Assembly (NCBI GenBank): GCA_034666665.1
Contig: JAXDLK010000208.1
Span: forward strand, 1-13,484
Length of the DNA stretch: 13,484 nucleotides
From: JAXDLK01 sp034666665
GTDB taxonomy: Bacteria; Desulfobacterota; Binatia; JACPRU01
Direction of reading: 5' to 3'
In this document: piece by piece, positions 1-6,537 of the stretch
How the letters are laid out: every line of letters starts with the position of its first letter
How positions within the stretch are numbered: the stretch's first letter is position 1
Notes under the pieces: generated by a model
The model's database searches: none
Told to the model about the DNA's origin: nothing
Seen by the model: the letters and a program-made list of their open reading frames with translations, nothing else
Position numbers and translations under genes: made by a program

Positions 1-305
1 TGCTCGCCGCCTTCGACGAGTTCCTGCTCGTCGGTCCGGCGAACAACCTGACGTTCCTGCGCTCCCTGATGGAGCTCGACGAGTTCCGCGAGGCTCGGAT
101 CGACACGCAGCTGATCGAACGGGAGGCGGGTCGCTGGACGGCCGATCGCCGCCACCACGATCTGGCGCTGGCGATCGCGACGCACGTCTTTCTCAGCGGA
201 GGTGCGGCCGATCCGTCGGCCGGCGACGGCAAGGCGGCCATGCCGACGCCGTGGGAGACGCTTGGGGGCTGGCGGCTCGGCGCCGGCGGAGGGGAGCGCG
301 CGTGA
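1..305 (+). CDS. Biotin carboxylase subunit of an acyl-CoA carboxylase (C-terminal part only)
   Basis: Only the last 100 codons are present; the gene begins upstream of the window and the first full codon is at position 3. The visible stretch has the pattern of the biotin carboxylase C-terminal domain: a VGPANNLTFLRSL segment, which aligns with the T/N-N-x-x-FLR region of AccC/PccA/MccA proteins, followed by an R-x-D-T-x-x-I-E pattern. It ends with PTPWETLGGWRL, the place where fused alpha subunits normally run on into the BT and BCCP domains. Here the reading frame stops (TGA 303-305) and the carrier domain is a separate overlapping gene. The enzyme would carboxylate biotin using ATP and bicarbonate. 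Which acyl-CoA the complex serves (propionyl-, methylcrotonyl- or other) cannot be told from this fragment, and its carboxyltransferase partner may lie upstream. Confidence 0.85.
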   Translation, partial: LAAFDEFLLVGPANNLTFLRSLMELDEFREARIDTQLIEREAGRWTADRRHHDLALAIATHVFLSGGAADPSAGDGKAAMPTPWETLGGWRLGAGGGERA

Positions 306-796
306 AGCTCCTCGTGGTCGAAGCGAACGAGCCGATCGAGGTCGACGCCTCGCCGGCGGCAGACGGCCGCGAGGTGCGGATCGGCGAAACGTCGTGGCGC
401 GTATCGTCGCTCGCCGCTGCGACACCGGCCGGCGCGGCGCTGGTCGACGATCACCCCGTCCGCTACCTCGCCCTCCGCGAAGGCAAGGTCGTGCGGATTT
501 CCGTCCAAGGGGAGTGCTACGACTTCGATTTCAGCGGCAAGGCGGCCGTGAGACGCGGCGGAACTTCCCTCGCGAGCCCCGAGACGCGCGCGCCCATGCC
601 GGGGAAAGTGCTCAAGGTCGAGGTGAGCGTCGGCAGCCGCGTCGAGCCCGGCACGGCGCTCTTGATCCTCGAGGCGATGAAGATGGAGACGACGCTCTAT
701 GCCGAAGTCGCCGGCATCGTCAGCCACGTCGACGCTCGGCCCGACGAAATGGTCGACCCCGGCAAGGTGCTGGTGCGCGTCGCGGTGGATCCGTAG
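302..796 (+). CDS. Biotin carboxyl carrier protein of an acyl-CoA carboxylase
   Basis: This 164-residue protein carries the biotin that shuttles CO2 between biotin carboxylase and carboxyltransferase. The C-terminal 70 residues form a biotinyl domain: APMPGKV near residue 99, then the biotinylation motif EAMKM with Lys127, and a closing G-K-V-L-V-R-V strand. Residues 1-90 resemble the linker/BT region between the two catalytic parts of fused alpha subunits. I chose GTG at 302 because it overlaps the upstream stop as GTGA, has GGAGGGG 7 nt upstream (288-294), and starts directly at the conserved-looking KLLVVEANE; an in-frame GTG at 251 would add 17 residues lying inside the upstream gene. The overlap suggests translational coupling and 1:1 supply of the two subunits. 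Confidence 0.88.
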   Translation: MKLLVVEANEPIEVDASPAADGREVRIGETSWRVSSLAAATPAGAALVDDHPVRYLALREGKVVRISVQGECYDFDFSGKAAVRRGGTSLASPETRAPMPGKVLKVEVSVGSRVEPGTALLILEAMKMETTLYAEVAGIVSHVDARPDEMVDPGKVLVRVAVDP

Positions 797-913
797 TTCC
801 TCGGAAGTAAACGCCGTTCTCGGAAGTGCGGAGCGGACGCCGGCACGGTGTCGATCGATTTCGGCGCCTGGTGCATCCGTAACCTGCGGCGCCGCCTGCC
901 TATTTCGAGTGGT

Positions 914-942
914 TTGACAGGGTTTGTCGGACGCTCTACGTT
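914..942 (+). promoter_or_regulatory. Sigma70-type promoter for the IclR gene, with a small dyad at the -35
   Basis: A perfect TTGACA at 914-919 is followed after 17 nt by TACGTT at 937-942, which keeps the T-A-...-T positions of the -10 box. The start codon at 976 lies 33 nt further on. A short dyad, GACA (916-919) and TGTC (925-928) separated by 5 nt, overlaps the -35 box and could be part of an operator, for example for autoregulation by the IclR protein. The -35 and spacing are seen directly; activity and operator role are inferred. Confidence 0.5.
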
Positions 943-975
943 AAAACGCCTTTCCCAGAGCTCGGGAGGTACGGC

Positions 976-1752
976 GTGCGTAGAGAGAAAACAAACTACG
1001 TCATACAATCCGTCGCGCATGCGCTCGACGTGCTCGAGCAGTTTCGCGGCGACGTCGACGAGCTCGGCGTGACGGAGCTGTCGAAGCGACTGAAGCTCCA
1101 CAAGAACAACGTCTTCCGGCTGCTCGCGACGCTCGAGTCGCGTGGCTACATCGAGCAGAACAAGGCGACCGAGAACTACCGACTGGGAATTCGCTGCCTG
1201 CAGCTGGGACAGACCTACATCCAGCAGATGGGCCTCCTGCGGCAGGCGGAACCGATCCTGCAGAAGGTCGCGCAGAAGACGCGCGAGAACACCTCCGTGG
1301 CGGTCATGCGCCGCGCGGCCGCGGTCCCGGTGCGAGTGGTCGAGTCGAACCTGCCGGTGAGGATCACCGCCAACGTCGGCGAGGGACTGCCGCTTCACTC
1401 GACGGCGTTGGGCAAGGTGTTCCTGGCGTTCGAGTCCGAGGAAGACTCGAAGGCGATGCTCGGCATGAGCCTCGACCGTTTCACGGACAAGACGATCACC
1501 GACATCGGAGCGCTGCTCGAGCACCTGAAGCAGGTCGCGGAAAAAGGCTACGCCGTCGACGGCGGTGAGTTCCTGGTGGACGTGCGCGGGATCGCCGCGC
1601 CGATTCGCGACTACACACGGAACGTCGTCGGCGCCTTCGGCGTGAGCGGTCCCGCCTATCGGCTCGACGCCGAGCGCATCGAGCGCGAGGTCGCGCCGAT
1701 GGTGCTGCAGGCGGGCAAGGAGCTCTCCTCCCGCCTCGGCTACCACGAGTAG
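976..1752 (+). CDS. IclR-family transcriptional regulator
   Basis: This 258-residue protein has the full IclR architecture and normal length. Residues 7-68 form the winged helix-turn-helix: YVIQSVAHALDVLE opens it, LGVTELSKRLKLHKNNVFRLLATLE is the HTH in two parts, and RGYIEQ...YRLG is the wing. Residues 85-255 form the effector-binding domain, with the family hallmarks LPLHSTALGKVFLA (138-151) and GIAAPIRDYTRNVVGAFGVSGP (205-226, a 22-residue run whose key residues are the GIAAP and GAFGVSGP ends). The start is GTG at 976, with GGGAGG at 964-969 six nt upstream. IclR regulators usually sense small organic acids or acyl intermediates; the position between a carboxylase and etfBA suggests control of one or both, but the ligand is unknown. 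The last base of its TAG stop is the first base of the large inverted repeat. Confidence 0.93.
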   Translation: MRREKTNYVIQSVAHALDVLEQFRGDVDELGVTELSKRLKLHKNNVFRLLATLESRGYIEQNKATENYRLGIRCLQLGQTYIQQMGLLRQAEPILQKVAQKTRENTSVAVMRRAAAVPVRVVESNLPVRITANVGEGLPLHSTALGKVFLAFESEEDSKAMLGMSLDRFTDKTITDIGALLEHLKQVAEKGYAVDGGEFLVDVRGIAAPIRDYTRNVVGAFGVSGPAYRLDAERIEREVAPMVLQAGKELSSRLGYHE

Positions 1753-1840
1753 GGGACGTTTCACACATTGAGCACATTCCTCTCACGAACGAGGCGCGGC
1801 GGTGGCCGCAGCGAATGTGCTCAATGTGTGAAACGTCCCC
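1752..1840. repeat. Perfect 28-bp inverted repeat with 33-nt centre (REPIN/MITE-like)
   Basis: The left arm (1752-1779) begins GGGGACGTTTCACACATT and ends GAGCACATTC. The right arm (1813-1840) is its exact reverse complement, 28 of 28 bases. The 33-nt centre (1780-1812) is GC-rich and unrelated. The arms are about 50% G+C, lower than the surrounding genes. The element begins at the last base of the iclR stop and ends 81 nt before etfB. There is no T-run after the stem, so it is not a standard rho-independent terminator, though such a stem could still stop or stabilise transcripts. A smaller near-touching dyad (CCCGGATT 1838-1845, AATCCGGG 1847-1854) abuts its right end. Two REP-like arms in opposite orientation suggest a mobile repeat; copy number elsewhere is unknown. 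Confidence 0.85.
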
Positions 1841-1921
1841 GGATTGAATCCGGGAGATTCGAGTGGTAACCACGAACGCTTCCTGCACCTCCGCGAAAAT
1901 GCACGCAAAAGAGGCGACTCC

Positions 1922-2671
1922 GTGAAGATTCTGGTACCCGCGAAACGCGTTCCGGATCCGAACTCGACGATCAAGGTGAAGCCCGACGGCAGCGGCATCG
2001 TCACCGACAACCTGAAGTGGGTGATCAACCCGTTCGACGAGATCGCGATCGAGGAGGGTCTCCGCATCAAGGAGAAGAGCGGTCCCGCGGAGGTGGTTCT
2101 GGTATCGATCGGCAGCAAGGCCGCCTCGGAGCAGCTGCGCACGGGACTCGCGATGGGCGCGGATCGTGCGATCCTCGTGCTCTCCGAAGAGGCGATCGAC
2201 TCCCTCGCCGTGGCACGCGTCCTCGCGAAGATCGTGGAGACCGAGCAGATCGAGCTCGTGCTGATGGGCAAGCAGGCGATCGATGCCGATTCCAACCAGG
2301 CGGGCCAGATGCTGGCGGAGCTGCTCGGCTGGCCGCAGGCGACGTTCGCATCGAAGATCGAGCTGGGTGACGGCCGCGCGAAGGTGACGCGCGAGGTGGA
2401 CGGCGGCCTGGAGACCTTGGACCTGGCGCTGCCGGCAGTGATCACCACCGACCTCCGCCTGAACGAGCCACGCTACGCCTCGCTCCCGGGCATCATGAAG
2501 GCCCGCAAGAAGGAGCTGAAGGAAGTTCCGATCGCCGATCTCGGCGTCGACGCGGCCCCGAAGCTGAAGGTCCTGCGCATGGTCCCCCCGGCGAAGCGCG
2601 AGGGGGGCCGGAAGGTCGAGAACGTGCACGAGCTCGTGCAGTCGCTTCACAACGAGGCCAAGGTCATCTGA
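1922..2671 (+). CDS. etfB: Electron transfer flavoprotein beta subunit
   Basis: This 249-residue EtfB has the usual family length. With EtfA it forms the soluble FAD protein that takes electrons from acyl-CoA dehydrogenases. It starts with VKILVPAKRVPDPN, the typical EtfB N-terminus, and has MGKQAIDADSNQAGQ (115-129) in the nucleotide (AMP)-binding region. The dehydrogenase-docking recognition loop LNEPRYASLPGIMKARKK spans 180-197, with Leu188 at the place of the docking Leu of human ETF-beta. The C-terminal arm (220-249) is also conserved. The start is GTG at 1922, with GAGG at 1911-1914 seven nt upstream. An in-frame TTG at 1844 would add 26 non-conserved residues beginning right beside the inverted repeat, so I rejected it. 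etfA follows after 26 nt. Confidence 0.96.
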   Translation: MKILVPAKRVPDPNSTIKVKPDGSGIVTDNLKWVINPFDEIAIEEGLRIKEKSGPAEVVLVSIGSKAASEQLRTGLAMGADRAILVLSEEAIDSLAVARVLAKIVETEQIELVLMGKQAIDADSNQAGQMLAELLGWPQATFASKIELGDGRAKVTREVDGGLETLDLALPAVITTDLRLNEPRYASLPGIMKARKKELKEVPIADLGVDAAPKLKVLRMVPPAKREGGRKVENVHELVQSLHNEAKVI

Positions 2672-2697
2672 CCTGAGTCCCGGCTCGCGGAGGATCG

Positions 2698-3669
2698 ATG
2701 GGGGACGTGTTGGTTTTCGCCGAGCACCAGAAGGGCAAGTTCCCGAAGACCACGCTCGTCAGCGTGGCTGCCGGGCGTGAAGCGGCCCAGAAGACGGGCG
2801 GCGCGTGCCACGCCGTCGTGCTCGGCAAGAACGTCGACGCGGTCGCGAACGAGCTCGCCGGCTACGGCGTCAAGACCGTATACGCCGTCGACGATGACGC
2901 GCTCGAACACTACGTCGCCGACGCGTATACCGAGGCGCTCGCCGAGGTCGTGAAGCAGAAGGGCATCGACCTCGTGGTCGCTACCTCGACCGCCGTCGGC
3001 AAGGACCTGCTACCGCGGCTCGCCGCCAAGCTCGGCGCGGGCATGGCGAGCGACGTCACCGCCTTCCATGAGGACGGCACGATGGAGCGCCCGATGTACG
3101 CGGGGAACGCCATCGCCACGATCCAGATCGAGGGCAGCCCGAAGGTGGTCTCCGTCCGCGGCACGGCCTTCGATGCCGCGAAGAAGGAAGGCCAGGCGCA
3201 GGTCGAAAAGCTCAGCGTCTCGCTCGATCCGTCGCGGCTGAAGACCAAGTTCGTCGACTTCAACGAGACCAAGTCGGACCGGCCGGTGCTGACCGAGGCG
3301 CGAATCGTCGTCTCCGGCGGCCGCGGCCTCAAGAACGGCGAGAACTTCCAGACCTACCTCGAGCCGCTGTGCGAGGTGCTCGGCGCCGCGATGGGCGCGA
3401 GCCGCGCGGCGGTCGATGCCGGCTTCGTGCCGAACGACCTGCAAGTCGGCCAGACCGGCAAGGTCGTCGCACCGACGCTCTACGTCGCGGTCGGCATCTC
3501 GGGCGCGATCCAGCACCTCGCGGGAATGAAGGATTCGAAGGTGATCGTCGCGATCAACAAGGACGGAGAGGCGCCCATCTTCAGCGTCGCCGACTACGGC
3601 CTGGTCGCCGATCTCTTCAAGGCGGTTCCCGAGCTGACCGAGGAGCTCAAGAAGCTCAAATCGCACTGA
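2698..3669 (+). CDS. etfA: Electron transfer flavoprotein alpha subunit
   Basis: This 323-residue EtfA binds the redox-active FAD. Residues 1-190 form the N-terminal domain shared with EtfB (GDVLVFAEHQKG at the start, AGNAIATI near 135). Residues 200-318 form the FAD domain, with SGGRG (206-210), ASRAAVDAGFVPNDLQVGQT (234-253), and the family signature YVAVGISGAIQHLAGM (262-277) continuing through SKVIVAINKD to the APIF...ADYG segment. ATG at 2698 has GGAGG at 2689-2693. It is co-transcribed with etfB. Electrons would go on to a quinone oxidoreductase, for which the product of 8734-10890 is the obvious candidate in this window. Its stop is only 6 nt from the stop of the convergent kinase gene. 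Confidence 0.96.
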   Translation: MGDVLVFAEHQKGKFPKTTLVSVAAGREAAQKTGGACHAVVLGKNVDAVANELAGYGVKTVYAVDDDALEHYVADAYTEALAEVVKQKGIDLVVATSTAVGKDLLPRLAAKLGAGMASDVTAFHEDGTMERPMYAGNAIATIQIEGSPKVVSVRGTAFDAAKKEGQAQVEKLSVSLDPSRLKTKFVDFNETKSDRPVLTEARIVVSGGRGLKNGENFQTYLEPLCEVLGAAMGASRAAVDAGFVPNDLQVGQTGKVVAPTLYVAVGISGAIQHLAGMKDSKVIVAINKDGEAPIFSVADYGLVADLFKAVPELTEELKKLKSH

Positions 3670-3670
3670 A

Positions 3671-3685
3671 GCCGTTCACAACGGC
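3671..3685. terminator. Small hairpin at the tail-to-tail junction of etfA and the kinase gene
   Basis: GCCGTT (3671-3676) and AACGGC (3680-3685) form a perfect 6-bp stem with a 3-nt loop, just after the etfA stop and overlapping the TGA of the minus-strand kinase gene (3676-3678). It lies where a bidirectional terminator would be expected, but no T-run follows on either side, so it may be weak or only structural. Confidence 0.3.
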
Positions 3686-5430
3686 AATTCCACCGTCACT
3701 CGGGTGCCGCCCCCGGGCACCGAATCCACGATCAGTTGCCCCCCGAGCAACGTCGCCCTCTCGCGCATTCCGGAAAGCCCGCCCGTAATGCCGGTGGCCA
3801 CGGAAGCGGGAGGAAATCCGACGCCGGCGTCCCGAACTTCGATGCGGAGCACGTCGTCGTCTGCACGGACGTTCACCTCGGCTCTTTCGACCATCGCGTG
3901 GCGGGCGACGTTGGTGAGCGTCTCCTGCACGATGCGATACGCCGCGGTTTCGAGCTCACGTCGAAATCGGCGTCCCTCGAGCCCGGCATGCTCGAACGCG
4001 ACCTCGATCTCGAGCTGACTGGTGTAGCGCTCGAAGTGCCACTTCAGGGCGGGCAGCAAACCGAGGTCGTCGAGCATCGCCGGCCGGAGCTCGAGGGACA
4101 GATCGCGCACTCGCCCGATCAGCTCGTTCGCCGCCTCCAGCGCTGGCTCCAGACCGGGTGTGACGTTGGGTCCCCGCGTGGTCTTTTCCAGGATGAACTT
4201 GATCCCCGTCAGAGCCTGCCCGATTTCGTCGTGGAGCTCGCGCGCGATCCGGCTCCTTTCGTCCTCGCGCACCGACTGCAAGTACGCCGCCAAGGCACGC
4301 AACTGCTCTCGCGACGTGCGTAGGGTCTCCTCCGCATGCTTCCGCTCGGTGATGTCCTGCGCCGTGCCGAAGATACGGATGGGCATTCCGGCTTCGGCGA
4401 CCACGGAGCCTCGTTCATGGATGATTCGCACGGCGCCATCGGGCCGGGTGATGCGATATTCGCAGCCAAAGGGCCGATGGTGCTCGAAAGCATCCTCGAC
4501 GACGGCTCGCACGGCTGCGCGGTCCTCGGGGTGTACTCGTTCCAGGAACGCCTCGTACGTCGTGCCGGCTTTCTGTGGCTCCATGCCGAAGATGTGGAAG
4601 ATCTCGTCCGACCACGTGACGACGTTCGTCGCCACGTCGCGACTCCAGCTGCCGAGTTGTGCGAGTTGTTGCGCTTCCGCCAACTGCGCCTCGCTCTTGC
4701 GCAATTTCTCGTTCGCGGATCTGCGTTCCTCGACTTCCGTTCTCAGCGTTTCATTGGCGGCCGCGAGCTCTCTGGTCCGCTCGACCACTCGCTGCTCGAG
4801 CTCTTCATTCAGTCGCTTGATGTCGGCCTTCGCCTGCTTCAGCTCCGGGGTTTCGATGAGCTCCCAGTTTCCCCGACGCCGTGCGATCGCGAACTGATGC
4901 GTGTGCGCCACGTCGAACAGGTCCGCCGCGGCGCTCCCTGCGAGCGGGTAGGTGCACGAAGCGATGATGCGGTGATCGCGGAACAACTGGTCCACTACTC
5001 TTTCGAACTTGCGAAGCTGTGTTCCGTCCTCGGTTGCGATCCAGGCCGGATTCCCGTTGACGCGCATCCCGACATAGCCCCGATCCAGAGCTTCATCGGC
5101 TTTCTCTTTGAATCGATTCCCGACTCTCCGCGGATCGAACGCGCCTCCTTGGAGAAACCAATCCTCGTGGGCGACCACTTCTACACTTCCTTCCGCGACG
5201 TAGCGGTCGCCGTCGGGAAGAGCTTCGCGCAATGCGCTCGTTGCTTCCTCCACCGTCAGCAACTCGGAGCGCGAGATCACCCACAGGCAGAACTCGCCGT
5301 TCTCCAATCCCGCCTTGAAATAGGGAATCAAGATATCGAGCAGATCTTCCTTGGTTTCGTAGAAAGAACAGAAATGAGTGCCCCACGGCACGTCACCCAC
5401 GACGCTGATGCCGGTCTTCCTCAACTCCAT
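3676..5430 (-). CDS. MEDS-PAS sensor histidine kinase (HisKA_3/NarL-type)
   Basis: This soluble kinase has 584 residues and no membrane helix. Residues 7-185 match the MEDS sensory domain, with WGTHFCSFYETKEDLLD (16-32) followed by the GLENGEFCLWV stretch (41-51). A coiled coil spans about 195-255, then a PAS_3 domain about 256-365 (ends DITERKHAEE). The HisKA_3 dimerisation domain has ERSRIARELHDEIGQALTG with phospho-acceptor His400. The ATPase domain keeps Asn507 (QETLTNVARHA), D534-x-G-x-G, and GGLSGMRERA (550-559). All catalytic residues are intact. ATG at 5430 has GGAGG (5443-5439) 8 nt away; a GTG directly before it (5433) would add one residue. The response regulator gene lies 108 nt upstream on the same strand and is the likely partner. 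MEDS domains were predicted to sense simple hydrocarbon derivatives; a link to acyl-CoA metabolism is inference. Its N-terminal part looks lower in G+C than its neighbours. Confidence 0.92.
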   Translation of the reverse strand: MELRKTGISVVGDVPWGTHFCSFYETKEDLLDILIPYFKAGLENGEFCLWVISRSELLTVEEATSALREALPDGDRYVAEGSVEVVAHEDWFLQGGAFDPRRVGNRFKEKADEALDRGYVGMRVNGNPAWIATEDGTQLRKFERVVDQLFRDHRIIASCTYPLAGSAAADLFDVAHTHQFAIARRRGNWELIETPELKQAKADIKRLNEELEQRVVERTRELAAANETLRTEVEERRSANEKLRKSEAQLAEAQQLAQLGSWSRDVATNVVTWSDEIFHIFGMEPQKAGTTYEAFLERVHPEDRAAVRAVVEDAFEHHRPFGCEYRITRPDGAVRIIHERGSVVAEAGMPIRIFGTAQDITERKHAEETLRTSREQLRALAAYLQSVREDERSRIARELHDEIGQALTGIKFILEKTTRGPNVTPGLEPALEAANELIGRVRDLSLELRPAMLDDLGLLPALKWHFERYTSQLEIEVAFEHAGLEGRRFRRELETAAYRIVQETLTNVARHAMVERAEVNVRADDDVLRIEVRDAGVGFPPASVATGITGGLSGMRERATLLGGQLIVDSVPGGGTRVTVELPL

Positions 5431-5538
5431 CACCGTCTCCTCCGTTCGCCGGTTCTCGGCGATCCGGACACTGAGGCTGGAAAGCCGCCGGTGGCGAGCA
5501 GCTCTTGGCGGACGGGCGGCTGCCTGTTCACGTCTCGG

Positions 5539-6216
5539 CTACTCGCTCGGCAGCAGACCGCGCTTCAGCGCGTAGCGGATGAGCTCCGTCTGATTCCGGA
5601 GCCCGAGCTTCTGCATCATGCTCGCGCGATGACTCTCCACGGTGCGCGGGCTGATGAAGAGCCTCGTGCCGATCTCGGCGCTCGTATGGCCCTCGACCGC
5701 GAGCTGCAGGACCTCGCGCTCGCGGGTGCTCAGGGCGTCGTGCGGTTCCGGCGCGAGCGAGCCTGCCGTCTGCATGTAGGCCTCGATCGCCGCTTTCAAT
5801 AGAGGCGGGCTCAGGTAGAACCGCTTCTCGGCGGCTTCCCGGACGGCGCGCGCGAGCTCCTCGGCGCTCGCGTCCTTCAGCACGTAACCGGCCGCGCCGT
5901 TCTTCAGGGCCTCGAGCACGTAGGACTCGTCACGGTGCATGGACAGCATGACGACGCGCGTCCGAGCAGAGCGCTTCCGCACCTCGGGGATCACCGCGAG
6001 GCCGTTGAGGCCGGGCATCATCACGTCGAGGACGAGCACGTCCGGCTGGAGACGCTCGACGAGTCGAACTACTTCCAACCCGTCTCCCGCCTCGCCGACG
6101 ACGCGGAAGCCGAGCTCGGCGTCGAGCAGCGCACGCAGCCCTTGCCGCACGAGCTTGTGATCGTCCGCGACGACGATGGTCGTCTTCGAAGCGTCTCTCG
6201 ACGATCCCTCGGTCAT
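5539..6216 (-). CDS. NarL/FixJ-family response regulator
   Basis: This 225-residue DNA-binding response regulator has a receiver at residues 12-130: acidic pair Asp18-Asp19, phospho-acceptor Asp64 in LVLDVMMPG, Ser92 and Lys114 (YVLKDAS). A LuxR-type helix-turn-helix spans about 160-222 (LSTREREVLQLAVEGHTSAE, then the recognition helix SPRTVESHRASMMQKLGL). All switch residues are present, so it should be phosphorylated normally, most likely by the kinase encoded just downstream (HisKA_3 kinases pair with NarL-type regulators). ATG at 6216 has no clear Shine-Dalgarno sequence; a short upstream frame ends in an ATGA overlap with it and may couple translation. Its targets are unknown; the divergent gene at 6538, the kinase operon itself and the nearby etf/oxidoreductase genes are candidates. 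Confidence 0.93.
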   Translation of the reverse strand: MTEGSSRDASKTTIVVADDHKLVRQGLRALLDAELGFRVVGEAGDGLEVVRLVERLQPDVLVLDVMMPGLNGLAVIPEVRKRSARTRVVMLSMHRDESYVLEALKNGAAGYVLKDASAEELARAVREAAEKRFYLSPPLLKAAIEAYMQTAGSLAPEPHDALSTREREVLQLAVEGHTSAEIGTRLFISPRTVESHRASMMQKLGLRNQTELIRYALKRGLLPSE

Positions 6217-6266
6217 GCTCGCTCGGCCCGAACCATCCGCCGAATTCGACTCTCGACGCGAAGCAC
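6213..6266 (-). CDS. Possible 17-codon leader peptide before the response regulator
   Basis: On the minus strand a GTG at 6266 is preceded by GAGGAGG (6275-6269) and opens a 17-codon frame (VLRVESRIRRMVRAERA, Arg-rich) whose TGA overlaps the regulator's ATG as ATGA. This arrangement is typical of translational coupling and would make up for the missing Shine-Dalgarno of the regulator gene. The SD is rather close to the GTG (2 nt from its end, 5 nt if only the first GAGG pairs). Such a frame can occur by chance in GC-rich DNA, so this is a candidate only. Confidence 0.25.
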   Translation of the reverse strand: MLRVESRIRRMVRAERA

Positions 6267-6537
6267 GTCCTCCTCGGCTCGGACGTAGCCGGAGATGATC
6301 GTACTCCTTTCCCGCCGACGGGCCCAGGCGAAATCAGGGCTCTCCCGATCGATTCAGGGCCATCGGTCCAGGCGAGAGAATCCGTACGCCCACGGAGCAA
6401 GTTCCGTAGCTCACCGGGGCCGACGCTGCGCCGCCCCGCTGCTAGCCTCCGGCCATCAGCCGCAGCACCTCCCGTGCCGGGAATACGAAACCGGGAGACC
6501 AAAGTTCCGCTGCGCGCGATCGGAAAGTGATCCATCC
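6217..6537. other. Divergent intergenic region between two signalling genes
   Basis: These 321 nt separate the minus-strand response regulator from the plus-strand receiver/kinase gene and must hold the promoters for both directions. I see no convincing -35/-10 pair on either strand, no terminator and no RNA gene. The only noted signal is the short leader frame at 6213-6266. An open frame runs through 6295-6537 in the frame of the downstream gene, but its translation is Arg/Ser/Pro-rich, without domain character. Confidence 0.5.

Noticed and set aside
800..827. Direct repeat CTCGGAAGT at 800-808 and 819-827
   Set aside because: It is only nine bases, present twice, and not placed around the promoter in a way that suggests an operator; chance is a sufficient explanation.
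1844..1872. TTGAAT at 1844 as the -35 of an etfB promoter
   Set aside because: The hexamer 17 nt further (TAACCA) has only two matches to the -10 consensus.
4336..5802. A plus-strand open frame of 488 codons opposite the kinase and response regulator genes
   Set aside because: It spans the antisense of two genes with complete domain signatures and has none itself.
6295..6537. An upstream ATG that would lengthen the receiver/kinase protein by 81 residues
   Set aside because: The added residues are Arg/Ser/Pro-rich and unlike any domain, and the receiver begins exactly after TTG 6538.
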